From Acidobacteriota bacterium (GTDB lineage: Bacteria > Acidobacteriota > Blastocatellia > Pyrinomonadales > Pyrinomonadaceae): DNA of 41,646 bases. The position numbers were made by a program, and so were the translations under genes. The notes under the pieces were generated by a model. The model was not told where the DNA came from, made no database searches, and saw nothing but the letters and a program-made list of their open reading frames with translations. Shown here piece by piece: positions 15,340 through 22,863 of this stretch; position 1 is the first letter of the stretch, and every line of letters starts with the position of its first letter. Location of the stretch: the NCBI GenBank assembly GCA_025463125.1, contig JAOAPX010000180.1, positions 1 through 41,646 of the forward strand. Reading direction: 5' to 3'.

Positions 15340-15413
15340 TAAAAGCGAATCGGGCGAGCAGGTACGGATAATATATAAAAAAAATCCGTGCCGGCTCGCC
15401 CGATTCGCTTTTA
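15340..15413. terminator. Long 29-bp imperfect hairpin between convergent regulators
   Basis: 15340-15368 (TAAAAGCGAATCGGGCGAGC..) pairs with 15385-15413 at 27 of 29 positions plus one U-G; the only real mismatch is A/G. The AT-rich loop is 16 nt. The two genes (13905+, 15550-) converge here. The stem is far stronger than needed for simple termination; T runs flank it weakly, so an intergenic repeat element is an alternative. Confidence 0.7.
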
Positions 15414-15549
15414 GTGAAAGTTTGAGCCTGCTGCGGATACTCTTTCGGCAAGTTTGTTGAAACAATTCGTAAAATGCGGCGGCGAAAAAAACTTTAAAAA
15501 AACTTTAAGAGATAAAAAGTTAAGAAAAGTGAAAATTATTATTTGAAGT

Positions 15550-17976
15550 TTATTCTGAAGCTTCTTCGGTCACTAATTCCGCGACCATCTTAACCATTTC
15601 AAACGGCTCGACGGGCTTGGCGACGTGTTTTTGAAAACCCGCTTTAAGAGCCTTGCCGCGGTCTTCGGCGCGAGCGTAAGCCGTCAGCGCTACGGCAATA
15701 ATCGGCTGCTCGCCATTTCGCGACTCGCTTTCCCAAACTCTGACTCTTTCCATAAAAGAATAACCGTCTTCTTCGGGCATTCCGATGTCAGAAATGATTA
15801 TACGCGGCGGCGAGTTTCGGAATTTTTGAAAAGCTTCGAAAGCGGAAGCGGCGGTTTCAACCTTTGCGCCGCTGTTTTCAAACGCCATCCTGAGAATCTC
15901 GCGCGTATCGTGTTCGTCGTCGACTATCAGGATTCGAACGTTTTCTAACGAAGGATAATCCGAAGCCGGATTTTCGATCGCTTCGACCTTTGATTCTTCG
16001 CCCTCGCGTTTTCCTGCCGTTTGAGCGGATAAAAGCGGAAGTTTTACGCTGAAAGTCGATCCTTTTCCTTCGCCCGCGCTTTCTACGCCGACCGTTCCGC
16101 CGTGCAGTTCGACAAGGTGACGAACAATTGCGAGACCTAAGCCGAGTCCCGTGTAATTGCGCGTGATTGAGCCGTCAGCCTGACGGAAGCGATCGAAAAC
16201 AAACGGCAGAAAATCCGGATTAATGCCTTTTCCCGTATCGCTGACGCTGATTTCGATTTGCTCTTCGATGTTGCGCAAATCTATTTCAACTCTGCCGCCG
16301 GGCGGCGTAAATTTGATGGCGTTGGAAAGTAAATTCCAGACTACTTGCTGAAGCCGGTCGTAATCGCCGGAAACAAAGCGGTTCGGCGCGCTGAAAACGG
16401 CGTCGAGCGCGATGTTTTTGGCTTCCGCCGCAGGGCGCACGGTTTCCACCGCCGCGCTGATAACAATTTCAAGCTCGATCGGCTTGACCTTTAATTGAAG
16501 CTTTCCGCTGATAATTCGCGAAACGTCAAGTAAATCTTCGATCAGCTGCGATTGAGATTTAGCGTTGCGCTCGATCGCTTCAATCGCTTTTTGCCTGGTC
16601 CCCTCCGGCATTCTGCCGTCGCGCAGCATCGTTATCCAGCCGATAATCGAATTAAGCGGCGTGCGCAGCTCGTGCGAAACCGTTGCCAGAAACTCGTCTT
16701 TCAAGCGATTGGCTTCTTCCGCCTGCATGCGCAGCGATTGTTCGACATCGAGCCGGCGCTGGCGCTCGCGCTCGGCGGTTTTTCGCTCGGTAATATCTAT
16801 ATGCGCGGCGATGCAGCTGACGACGTTTCCTTCTTCGTCAAAAACCGGCGCGGCGTAGCAATAAATAGTCACGAGCTTTCCGTCCGCCCGTAAAATATCC
16901 GTTTCTTCGCCGAGAATCGTTCTTTTTTCGGCAACCGCGCGCTGCATTGCCAGTTCGCTGCCTTTGAGCTCGCGCCCGTCTTTGAAATGTTTGTAAGAAA
17001 TCTTTTCTGCGTTAGACGGGTTAATTGAAATATTATCGTCCGGATCGACGCCGAGAATTTCCGCTAAAGCCGGGTTTGCCTTGATAACGTCGCAATCCGG
17101 GTCCTGCGCGACGGCAATCCCGACCGGCGCGATGTCAAAGATAGTCTGCAATTCTTTGACGCGGCGATTCAGTTCGAGATTAAGGTTCTTAATTTTAAGC
17201 TCGGTTTCTTTTCGCTCCGTAATATCGTAGTTGACGCCGAAAACGCGAACGGCTTTTTTGTTTTCTTCGCGGACAACCTGCCCTTGAGCGGCGATCCAGC
17301 GCATTTCGCCGTTATCGACGCGAATAATGCGAAATTCAACGGAAAATTCGTCCTGACCCGCCGAAATCAATTTCCGCACGTTCATCATCGAATTATCGCG
17401 GTCTTCTTCGAGTATGTTATCGACCCATATCTGAAAATCCGGCTTCTCGCTGTATGGCTTTAAGCCCAGCAATTGATATATTCCTTCGGACCATTCAACG
17501 CTGTTTGTTTCCAAATCCAATTCCCAGATGCCGACGCCTGTAAATTTTTGCGCCATCCGCGAACGATTTTCAATTTTACGCAGGGCTTTTTCTTTAACGC
17601 GTTTTTGCTTTTCCGATTCGGTTTCCACCTGCCGCAAACGCGTCTGCGCTCGTTCGCGTTCGCTGATAACCCAGCTTATCAGCGCGCCCATTAAAACAAA
17701 TAATGTTATCTGAATAAATTCGCCGAGACCGAGCGAAAAGGTGCCAACCGGCGGAATAAAAAAGAAATCGGCGGCGACGGCGCTAAGAACGGTCGTCAGC
17801 AACCCAGCCCGCAATCCGCCGAACATCGCCGAAACTACGATAGCCGGATAAAACGTACTGAACGGAACATGATCGCCGAGCAAAGGCGTCAGCGCCGCAC
17901 GCAGTAAAAGAGCGGCTGCCGCCAGAAGCACGGCAGCTCCGTATCGAAGAAAAGCGCTTTTTTTATTTGTCTCCAT
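15550..17976 (-). CDS. Hybrid sensor histidine kinase with DUF4118 membrane domain
   Basis: 808 residues. N-terminal DUF4118 module (about 8-110) of four spans like the KdpD sensor (VPFSTFYPAIVVSAMFGGLRAGLLTTVLSAVAADFFFIPP), a short coiled coil (RERAQTRLRQVETESEKQKR), PAS/PAC (about 140-260) and a second PAS (275-410), each followed by a PAC (ITERK). HisKA has His435 in VSHELRTPLNSIIGW, then HATPase_c (NLLSNAIKFTPPGG, DTGKGINPDFLP, GLGLGLAIV) and a C-terminal receiver with Asp730 (IISDIGMPEEDGYSF). It is a phosphorelay-type kinase with no partner in sight. Start codon has no SD. Convergent with the NtrC regulator. Confidence 0.93.
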   Translation of the reverse strand: METNKKSAFLRYGAAVLLAAAALLLRAALTPLLGDHVPFSTFYPAIVVSAMFGGLRAGLLTTVLSAVAADFFFIPPVGTFSLGLGEFIQITLFVLMGALISWVISERERAQTRLRQVETESEKQKRVKEKALRKIENRSRMAQKFTGVGIWELDLETNSVEWSEGIYQLLGLKPYSEKPDFQIWVDNILEEDRDNSMMNVRKLISAGQDEFSVEFRIIRVDNGEMRWIAAQGQVVREENKKAVRVFGVNYDITERKETELKIKNLNLELNRRVKELQTIFDIAPVGIAVAQDPDCDVIKANPALAEILGVDPDDNISINPSNAEKISYKHFKDGRELKGSELAMQRAVAEKRTILGEETDILRADGKLVTIYCYAAPVFDEEGNVVSCIAAHIDITERKTAERERQRRLDVEQSLRMQAEEANRLKDEFLATVSHELRTPLNSIIGWITMLRDGRMPEGTRQKAIEAIERNAKSQSQLIEDLLDVSRIISGKLQLKVKPIELEIVISAAVETVRPAAEAKNIALDAVFSAPNRFVSGDYDRLQQVVWNLLSNAIKFTPPGGRVEIDLRNIEEQIEISVSDTGKGINPDFLPFVFDRFRQADGSITRNYTGLGLGLAIVRHLVELHGGTVGVESAGEGKGSTFSVKLPLLSAQTAGKREGEESKVEAIENPASDYPSLENVRILIVDDEHDTREILRMAFENSGAKVETAASAFEAFQKFRNSPPRIIISDIGMPEEDGYSFMERVRVWESESRNGEQPIIAVALTAYARAEDRGKALKAGFQKHVAKPVEPFEMVKMVAELVTEEASE

Positions 17977-18120
17977 TTTCTTTTGCAGGCTTCCGCGTAA
18001 ACCTCAAAAAAAATATACGGTTTCGGTTTATGATTCCGGGCGGCGAAAATCCGAAAAATTCTTTTTACAGGTTGTAAAAAAATCCGCTTTGATTCGCTCG
18101 ATAAACTTTGACAAACGCTT

Positions 18121-18912
18121 CTACTGGGCGAAAACCGAATCGAGAAACATCATCAAACCGAACCCGACAAACAGCGAAAACGTCGCGCCGCTTTCAAGTC
18201 CGGGGCGATGCGTTTCCGGAATAATTTCGTCGCTGACGATAAAAAGCATCGAGCCGGCGGCAAAGGCGAGCGCCCAGGGCAGAAGCGTTGCGGAAATTAT
18301 CAAAACGCCCGCGCCGAACGCGCCGCCGAAAATTTCGACAAGTCCCGTCAGAGCCGAGACGCCGAAAGAATATTTTTTCGAATACCCCTGGGATTGCAGC
18401 GCGAGAGCGACCGATAAACCTTCGGGAATATTCTGCAGCGCGATGCCGAAAGTCGTGCCGAGACCGATCGTCGCGTCGCCGCTTGCCGAAGCGACGCCGA
18501 CCGAAAGACCTTCCGGGAAATTATGTATGGCAATGGCAAAAACGAAAAGCCAGATTTTCTTTAATCGGCTGGCTCCGAAATCGTCGTGCAGCTTATCGAA
18601 ATGCTTGTGCGGAATCAGTTTGTCCATCAGCCAGATCGTAAAACCGCCGAAACTGAGCGCGGCGATCGCCTGCAGCGCCGCGACAGGGATGCTGGCTCCT
18701 CGGTCCTTCATAATTCCGATTGCGGGCAGAAGCAGAGAGAAAATAGTTGCCGCAAGCATTACTCCAGCGGCAAAGCTTAATAAATTGTTGTTTATCTTGT
18801 CGTTGAGGCGCTTGAGGAAAAGAGCCGGAACCGCTCCGAGCGTAGTTGCGCCGAATCCTGCGATCGATGCGGCGATAACGGCGTTTGCAAAATTGTCGCT
18901 AGTGAAAGGCAT
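18121..18912 (-). CDS. ZIP-family divalent metal transporter
   Basis: 263 residues, about eight spans. The ZIP signature is intact: HNFPEGLSVG in span IV and QNIPEGLS in span V, whose His, Asn, Pro and Glu line the binuclear metal site. The loop KHFDKLHDDFG between spans III and IV has His and Asp as in other bacterial ZIPs. ZIP proteins import Zn, Fe or Mn (some also broad-range cations). There is a long open frame on the opposite strand (18089-18916), a codon-bias shadow. The gap of 140 nt before rsmG holds an ACCGGT pair of palindromes. Confidence 0.92.
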   Translation of the reverse strand: MPFTSDNFANAVIAASIAGFGATTLGAVPALFLKRLNDKINNNLLSFAAGVMLAATIFSLLLPAIGIMKDRGASIPVAALQAIAALSFGGFTIWLMDKLIPHKHFDKLHDDFGASRLKKIWLFVFAIAIHNFPEGLSVGVASASGDATIGLGTTFGIALQNIPEGLSVALALQSQGYSKKYSFGVSALTGLVEIFGGAFGAGVLIISATLLPWALAFAAGSMLFIVSDEIIPETHRPGLESGATFSLFVGFGLMMFLDSVFAQ

Positions 18913-19052
18913 TTAAATTTAATGCCACAACCCGGGCTTTGTTGCAAAGTTATTCGCCGGTTTTTTAATTTATCGGCAGAAAAAAAGGCTTTCTTTTTAC
19001 ATTCTTTTTCGAAAACCGGTCTTTTAACCGGTATTTCAGGGCGAGAAAACTT

Positions 19053-19670
19053 TCAGTTTTGCGCGCTTTTGATAATAAATAAATATCTTTGCTCGGACAT
19101 CGGCATCAGTTTTCTCTGAAACAGGACTTTGTTTTTAGTTAAGGCTTCGGCTAAATTTCCGCCGCCGAAAAATAAAAGTTTCGCTTTTCCCGACCATTTC
19201 ACCAGGCGCGGCAGTTTTTCGGCGAATTTATCGAGCGCGCGACACGTTACAAAGGAAATATCGCCTTTTTCCGCTTCTTCAAACTGCCGGTTTATAACGC
19301 TTACGCGCTTTTGAATATGCAGATGCTTTGCCGCTTCTTCGAGATATTTTACTTTTTTCGCTTTCGATTCGATTAAAATGCCTCTTAAATCTTCGCGCGC
19401 GATCAGGCAGGGAATCGAAGGCAAACCCGCGCCGGTTCCGATATCTGCAAATCGGGTTTTTAGCGGCAAATGTTCGAGCAAAGTCAGGGATTCCAAGATA
19501 TGCCGAACGGCGAATTCTTCAGCCGAAGACGGCGCGACCAGATGCAGAAGCTCGTTGTTTTTCTGCACGAACTCGTAATAATCGGCGAGCGTCCCGATTG
19601 TCTCGTCCGGCAGGTTCAGCTCGAAAGCCGACTGGTGATTTTTAATTGATTCGATAAATTCTTCGCGCAT
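19053..19670 (-). CDS. rsmG: 16S rRNA (guanine-527 N7) methyltransferase RsmG
   Basis: 205 residues, the usual size. SAM motif ADIGTGAGLPSIPCLI, the helix ESKAKKVKYLEEAAKHL and CRALDKFAEKLPRLVKWSG define RsmG/GidB, which makes m7G527 in the 530 loop of 16S rRNA. N-terminal NKNNELLHLVA replaces the usual N-x-T start region. The ATG at 19670 is preferred; an upstream in-frame start at 19778 lies inside a terminator hairpin. It is not next to parA/gidA here. Loss of this enzyme gives low-level streptomycin resistance in other bacteria. Confidence 0.9.
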   Translation of the reverse strand: MREEFIESIKNHQSAFELNLPDETIGTLADYYEFVQKNNELLHLVAPSSAEEFAVRHILESLTLLEHLPLKTRFADIGTGAGLPSIPCLIAREDLRGILIESKAKKVKYLEEAAKHLHIQKRVSVINRQFEEAEKGDISFVTCRALDKFAEKLPRLVKWSGKAKLLFFGGGNLAEALTKNKVLFQRKLMPMSEQRYLFIIKSAQN

Positions 19671-19760
19671 AAATTTAAATGTTAAGGCTATTTTTAATAA
19701 TTTCGCCGAAAGGCGCAAAACCGAAAACGAAAAGGCTTTGCGATTAAAGTTGCCGGACAC

Positions 19761-19801
19761 AATAAAAAGAATGAGCAACGAAGATTCTCATTCTTTTTAT
19801 T
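19761..19801 (-). terminator. Terminator of the CDF gene
   Basis: AATAAAAAGAATGAG (19761-19775) pairs with CTCATTCTTTTTATT (19787-19801) over 11 loop bases. In the minus direction it closes the CDF gene (stop at 19892), and the 5-T tract follows the stem. It lies about 90 nt before rsmG, so rsmG is a separate unit. Confidence 0.75.
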
Positions 19802-19891
19802 TAACCTTATTTAACCTTGTTCCGGTTATTTGCCGACGTTTATAATCCCGGATTTTTTAGTTGTAATCTCAAAGCTCTTTTTTTGTTTGCT

Positions 19892-20518
19892 TTAATGACA
19901 TTGATCGGCGCAGCCGCAGGTTTCGCCGCGCAGAGCTTCGAAACCTTCTTTAGCGATGATCGGAATCATTACAAGCGCGGCGATCGGGTCAGCCCACCAC
20001 CAGCCGAAAAGCGCGTTCAAGACAAGCCCCGCCAGCAAAATTGCCGAAAGATACGCGCAAATATCGGTTTGCCGCGAATCGGCTTCGAGCGCGCGGCTGT
20101 TTAGTTCTTTCGCGACTTTCCTTTTGGCTCCGGCTAAAATCGGCATCACGATTAAAGATAAACTCGCGAGCGCGATGCCCGCAAAGCTTTCTTCGGGCGC
20201 TTCGCGAAACCATAAAGATTTCAGCGCGTCAAAGCCGACGTAAGCGGCAAGCGCCAGAAAACTGATTCCGACAAGCCGCAAAGCCATTTTTTCGCGATGC
20301 TCGCCCGAAGCGAGTCGCCAAAGCAGAATCGCGCCCGAGGAAACTTCTATAACCGAATCAAAACCGAAACCGACAAGCGCGACGCTTCCGGCGATTAAAC
20401 CCGCGCCGACGGCGATAAACGCTTCGAGCGAGTTCCAGCCGATCGTCAGATATTCGAGTTTTTTCCCGCGCCTGATCGAGTTTTCCCGCTGTTCAAGTTT
20501 TAAGACATTCGCGTTCAT
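19892..20518 (-). CDS. Short cation diffusion facilitator-type transporter with Cys tail
   Basis: 208 residues with about six spans. SVALVGFGFDSVIEVSSGAILLWRL is the CDF span-II region (Asp and Glu, with the usual His replaced by Gly/Phe), and ADSRQTDICAYLSAILLAGLVLNALFGWWWADPIAAL is the span-V region with Asp sites. The usual C-terminal cytoplasmic dimer domain is missing. The protein ends CGCADQCH, a metal-binding-looking tail (Cys201, 203, 207, His208). It is the last gene of the arsenic-type set. TAAAAT lies 6 nt before the ATG, so it may also have its own promoter. A role in arsenic is unproven; Zn, Cd or Ni efflux is as likely. Confidence 0.8.
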   Translation of the reverse strand: MNANVLKLEQRENSIRRGKKLEYLTIGWNSLEAFIAVGAGLIAGSVALVGFGFDSVIEVSSGAILLWRLASGEHREKMALRLVGISFLALAAYVGFDALKSLWFREAPEESFAGIALASLSLIVMPILAGAKRKVAKELNSRALEADSRQTDICAYLSAILLAGLVLNALFGWWWADPIAALVMIPIIAKEGFEALRGETCGCADQCH

Positions 20519-20570
20519 TCACGCATTTTACTACGAACGAATTACTGCGAACGAACGAATTCGCTTAATT

Positions 20571-20593
20571 TTTCACTTTTCACTTTTCACTTT
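20571..20593 (-). repeat. AGTGAAA triplet array after the aquaporin stop
   Basis: On the minus strand three AAGTGAAA units follow the stop codon of the MIP gene (20602-20604) by 8 nt. Composition and orientation match the arrays at 2861 and 3008. Confidence 0.8.
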
Positions 20594-20601
20594 CTTCTTA
20601 T

Positions 20602-21318
20602 TTACTCGCGCCGCGGAACTGTAATTTCGACCGCTTCGTCTTCGATTTCACCGGGCAGTTTCGGTATCAGCCAGCGAAAAAGCATTGTCGAGGCAAAAGC
20701 CCCGAGAAATTGTGCGGCGATAAACGCGGGCGCGTCAGTCGGGCGTATCCCGGCAAACGTGTCGCTCAGCGATCGCGCTAAAGTGACGGCTGGATTTGCA
20801 AACGAAGTCGAGGACGTAAACCAGTAAGCGGCGGTAATATAAGCGGCGACGGCAAACGGGACAATGATTTTAGACGGCAGCCTGACGCAGCCCCAGATAA
20901 CCGAAAGCAAGCCGAATGTAGCGATAAATTCGCTTAAAAACTGCGCCGAACCCGTCCGCGCTTTTTGCGAAGCGAAGAAAACCGGCAATTCGAACATTAC
21001 GTTTGCCGCCGCAACGCCGAGAACCGCGCCCGCAGTTTGAGCCGCGACGTAAAACGGCACGTCGCGCCATTTGATTCCGCCCTGCAAAGCGTCTGAAACC
21101 GTCACGGCGGGATTAAAATGCGCGCCGGAAATTTGCCCGAAAGTTAAAATTACGGCGACGAGCATCGCGCCGGTCGCTAAAGTGTTTGCGAGCAAGGCAA
21201 CGGCGATGTTGCCGTCTGCGAGTCGTTCGCCCATAATTCCCGAACCGACCACAGTCGCGAGCAGCATCGCCGTCCCCGTAAACTCGGCTGCGAGCCTTCT
21301 GTTTAAGTCTGGTTTCAT
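20602..21318 (-). CDS. MIP-family channel (aquaglyceroporin), arsenic-locus type
   Basis: 238 residues with two NPA boxes: GAHFNPAVT and SFANPAVT, spaced about 115 residues, six spans. In several bacteria an aquaglyceroporin sits next to arsR and takes the place of an arsenite pump (AqpS type), letting As(III) flow out down its gradient. Here it is flanked by arsI and a CDF protein. A start of 9 nt after the preceding stop implies cotranscription. Selectivity for glycerol, arsenite or water cannot be told from the NPA boxes alone. Confidence 0.87.
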   Translation of the reverse strand: MKPDLNRRLAAEFTGTAMLLATVVGSGIMGERLADGNIAVALLANTLATGAMLVAVILTFGQISGAHFNPAVTVSDALQGGIKWRDVPFYVAAQTAGAVLGVAAANVMFELPVFFASQKARTGSAQFLSEFIATFGLLSVIWGCVRLPSKIIVPFAVAAYITAAYWFTSSTSFANPAVTLARSLSDTFAGIRPTDAPAFIAAQFLGAFASTMLFRWLIPKLPGEIEDEAVEITVPRRE

Positions 21319-21327
21319 TTGTATGTT

Positions 21328-21531
21328 TTAAGCCGGGCTCATCGCGCAGCAAACTTTTTTACCGGTTAATTCGCCGGTTTTCTCGTCTCGCTTAATCACG
21401 AATACCGACCATGAACCATCGAAAAACTTATCGTGTAATTCCCGACCTTTTTCCGCGATCGAATCTTTCACCCGTTGGCAGCAGTTTTTCGAAACCGCGA
21501 TTTTTTCCGCTAATGTCGTCGCTTTTCTCAT
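21328..21531 (-). CDS. 67-residue protein with two vicinal-cysteine pairs, arsenic locus
   Basis: Small basic protein. Two CC pairs, Cys17-18 (SKNCCQRV) and Cys61-62 (KKVCCAMSP), flank a core KFFDGSWSVFVIKRDEKTGELTGKKV that looks like a beta-hairpin. No membrane span. I know no named family for it. It lies between arsI and the MIP gene, 68 nt after arsI and 9 nt before the channel gene. Vicinal cysteines bind trivalent arsenic, and ArsI and ArsR here carry the same pattern, so it may be a metalloid carrier. This is a hypothesis. Confidence 0.65.
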   Translation of the reverse strand: MRKATTLAEKIAVSKNCCQRVKDSIAEKGRELHDKFFDGSWSVFVIKRDEKTGELTGKKVCCAMSPA

Positions 21532-21538
21532 TTTTTCT

Positions 21539-21564
21539 CTTTAATTCAAATCTTTAATTCAAAT
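21539..21564 (-). repeat. 13-bp tandem repeat between arsI and the small Cys protein
   Basis: CTTTAATTCAAAT is present twice in tandem (21539-21551 and 21552-21564) and starts to degrade after that. It lies in the 68-nt gap between two arsenic genes. Confidence 0.75.
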
Positions 21565-21599
21565 CTTTATTTGGAAAATTCAAATTGATTCAGAAATAA

Positions 21600-22094
21600 T
21601 TAGCAGCAAACAATCGCGTCGGTTTTGTCAGCTCTGCCGATTCCGATCGGCGCAGGAACGCAACATCCCGAATTGCCGTTTTCCGCTGTTTCAGGAAGAT
21701 TGTCTGTTAAAACGACAAATACTTCCCATTCGTTGCCGTCCGGGTCTTTCACCCATGTTTTATCCTGCGTCGCGTAGCAGCAATCGGTCTGCATCTCGTC
21801 GCGCGTAAACAATCCGCGCTCGTGCCAGAGCTCGCGCATCGCCAAAACGTCTCCGGTCGATGCGACCTGAATGCCCATATGCGATAAAGCGCCGCGCTCG
21901 CCGAACGAATTTTCATTAAGCGTTAAATTGAGCGGCGGATTCTGCACGTCGAACTTCGCATATCCGGTCCGAACTTTGCTCGGCTCGATGCCCAGCATCT
22001 TTTTGTAAAACTCGATGCTTGCTTTAACATTTCTCACGTTCATCGCTACGTGCGCTTTCAAAGTATTGATCGTTTTGTTTGTTTCCGTGTTCAT
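21600..22094 (-). CDS. arsI: ArsI, C-As lyase (glyoxalase/VOC fold; CadI family)
   Basis: 164 residues. Vicinal oxygen chelate fold: HVAMNVRNVKASIEFYKKMLG at the N-terminus, LSHMGIQV and WEVFVVL give probable metal ligands His15, His72, Glu124. TDCCYATQDKTWVKDPDGNEWE holds the vicinal pair Cys105-106 known to bind trivalent organoarsenical, and further pairs at Cys144-145 and 163-164. ArsI cleaves the C-As bond of methylarsonous acid and aromatic arsenicals, releasing arsenite. Divergent from arsR. AAGGAG (22104-22109 region, minus) is a clear SD. The alternative name CadI describes the same family. Confidence 0.9.
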   Translation of the reverse strand: MNTETNKTINTLKAHVAMNVRNVKASIEFYKKMLGIEPSKVRTGYAKFDVQNPPLNLTLNENSFGERGALSHMGIQVASTGDVLAMRELWHERGLFTRDEMQTDCCYATQDKTWVKDPDGNEWEVFVVLTDNLPETAENGNSGCCVPAPIGIGRADKTDAIVCC

Positions 22095-22120
22095 TCTCTT
22101 TAGCTCCTTAGTTTATTTGT

Positions 22121-22142
22121 CAATTATGCCTAGCCGTAATTG
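22121..22142. promoter_or_regulatory. ArsR operator candidate, copy 1
   Basis: An interrupted palindrome of 22 bp: CAATTATGCC, two bases, GCCGTAATTG. The arms are complementary at 8 of 10 positions. It is at the predicted transcription start side of arsI. Confidence 0.65.
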
Positions 22143-22150
22143 ATGGCTTG

Positions 22151-22179
22151 ATACTAAATCGGAAAAACAATTATGTCAA
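22151..22179 (-). promoter_or_regulatory. Promoter of the arsI operon
   Basis: On the minus strand TTGACA (22179-22174) is followed by 17 nt and TAGTAT (22156-22151). The -35 lies inside operator copy 2, so a bound repressor would block it. The leader before arsI is about 50 nt and begins with operator copy 1. Confidence 0.6.
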
Positions 22180-22189
22180 GCCGTAATTG
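22168..22189. promoter_or_regulatory. ArsR operator candidate, copy 2
   Basis: CAATTATGTC, two bases, GCCGTAATTG: the same palindrome as at 22121, 47 bp away, with 20 of 22 bases identical. It overlaps the arsI -35 and lies just before the arsR -10. Confidence 0.7.
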
Positions 22190-22197
22190 TTTTGTGC

Positions 22198-22203
22198 TAT
22201 AAT
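22198..22203 (+). promoter_or_regulatory. Consensus -10 box of arsR
   Basis: TATAAT, 9 nt before the arsR ATG, with a poor -35 (GTCAAG region, 17 nt upstream) inside the operator. The transcript would begin only about 3 nt before the ATG, so it would be almost leaderless; no SD is present. Confidence 0.5.
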
Positions 22204-22212
22204 TATTTCGTA

Positions 22213-22608
22213 ATGAAGAAGGAAAAACCGTTTAATCTCGAATTGTTTTTTGCGGCGCTGGCGGATCGAACGCGCTTGCGTTTATTAAATTTAATGCGCG
22301 AAGGCGAAGTTTGCGTTTGTTTTTTTGCCGAAACTCTGGGCACAAACAATCCGAAAATCTCGCGGCATCTTTCGTATCTGAAGCGCGCTGAACTGGTTTC
22401 CGGCAGGCGGGACGGGAAATGGATGCATTACCGCATCTCGGAACCGAAAAATAAAAAAGCCGCGGAAATTTTTGCCGGTTTGATGGAAATGTTAAAAGAA
22501 GACAAAGAAATGCAAATCGATCGCGAACGGCTGAACAGCGTTTGCTGCGCGCCGCCGCAGCCCGTGCAAATCAGCGCCGCCTTGCGTTCAAAGCGCGAAC
22601 TTGTTTGA
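22213..22608 (+). CDS. arsR: ArsR-family metalloregulator (arsenic repressor)
   Basis: 131 residues from ATG 22213 (a longer frame from TTG 22192 would run into the -10 box). Winged HTH: RTRLRLLNLMREGEVCVCFFAETLGTNNPKISRHLSYLKRAELV. The inducer motif in helix 3 reads EVCVCFF (Cys34 and Cys36), equivalent to ELCVC in classic ArsR, where the Cys bind As(III)/Sb(III). A second pair, Cys111-112 (NSVCCAPPQP), lies near the C-terminus. Apo-ArsR represses; metalloid binding releases DNA. It should regulate itself and the divergent arsI operon through the two palindromes between. Confidence 0.92.
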   Translation: MKKEKPFNLELFFAALADRTRLRLLNLMREGEVCVCFFAETLGTNNPKISRHLSYLKRAELVSGRRDGKWMHYRISEPKNKKAAEIFAGLMEMLKEDKEMQIDRERLNSVCCAPPQPVQISAALRSKRELV

Positions 22609-22863
22609 CGCTTTACATAAAAAAAAACGCAATCGGTTACTTCCCGCAACCGGTCGAATGAATCTGTTTTCTCGAAAAATCAAGGCTTTCTCTTCGTTTA
22701 AAAACGCAATTACTCCTTTTAACACCTAAGGTTACCCGCAAACGTGCAAAATATTGTTATTCATTCTTTAAAAAGATAACGGGATGTATTATATTATTTA
22801 TGTCGGTGACAGTTCGCTGTTGCCGGCAACCATCGTACACCCTTCTTTATTTATAATTTATTT

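Noticed and set aside
18089-18916. 275-codon open frame on the + strand
   Set aside because: It is the exact antisense of the ZIP gene, whose HNFPEG and NIPEG motifs make the minus strand the coding one; the + product is low in recognisable motifs.
19671-19778. Extended N-terminus of RsmG (36 extra residues)
   Set aside because: It would start in a terminator hairpin and has no homology to RsmG.
22192-22212. TTG start for arsR
   Set aside because: The codons would overlap the TATAAT box; the ATG is 21 nt downstream.
18121-22608. Genomic island or transposon carrying the metal genes
   Set aside because: No integrase, transposase, direct repeats or tRNA-end duplication are visible around it.
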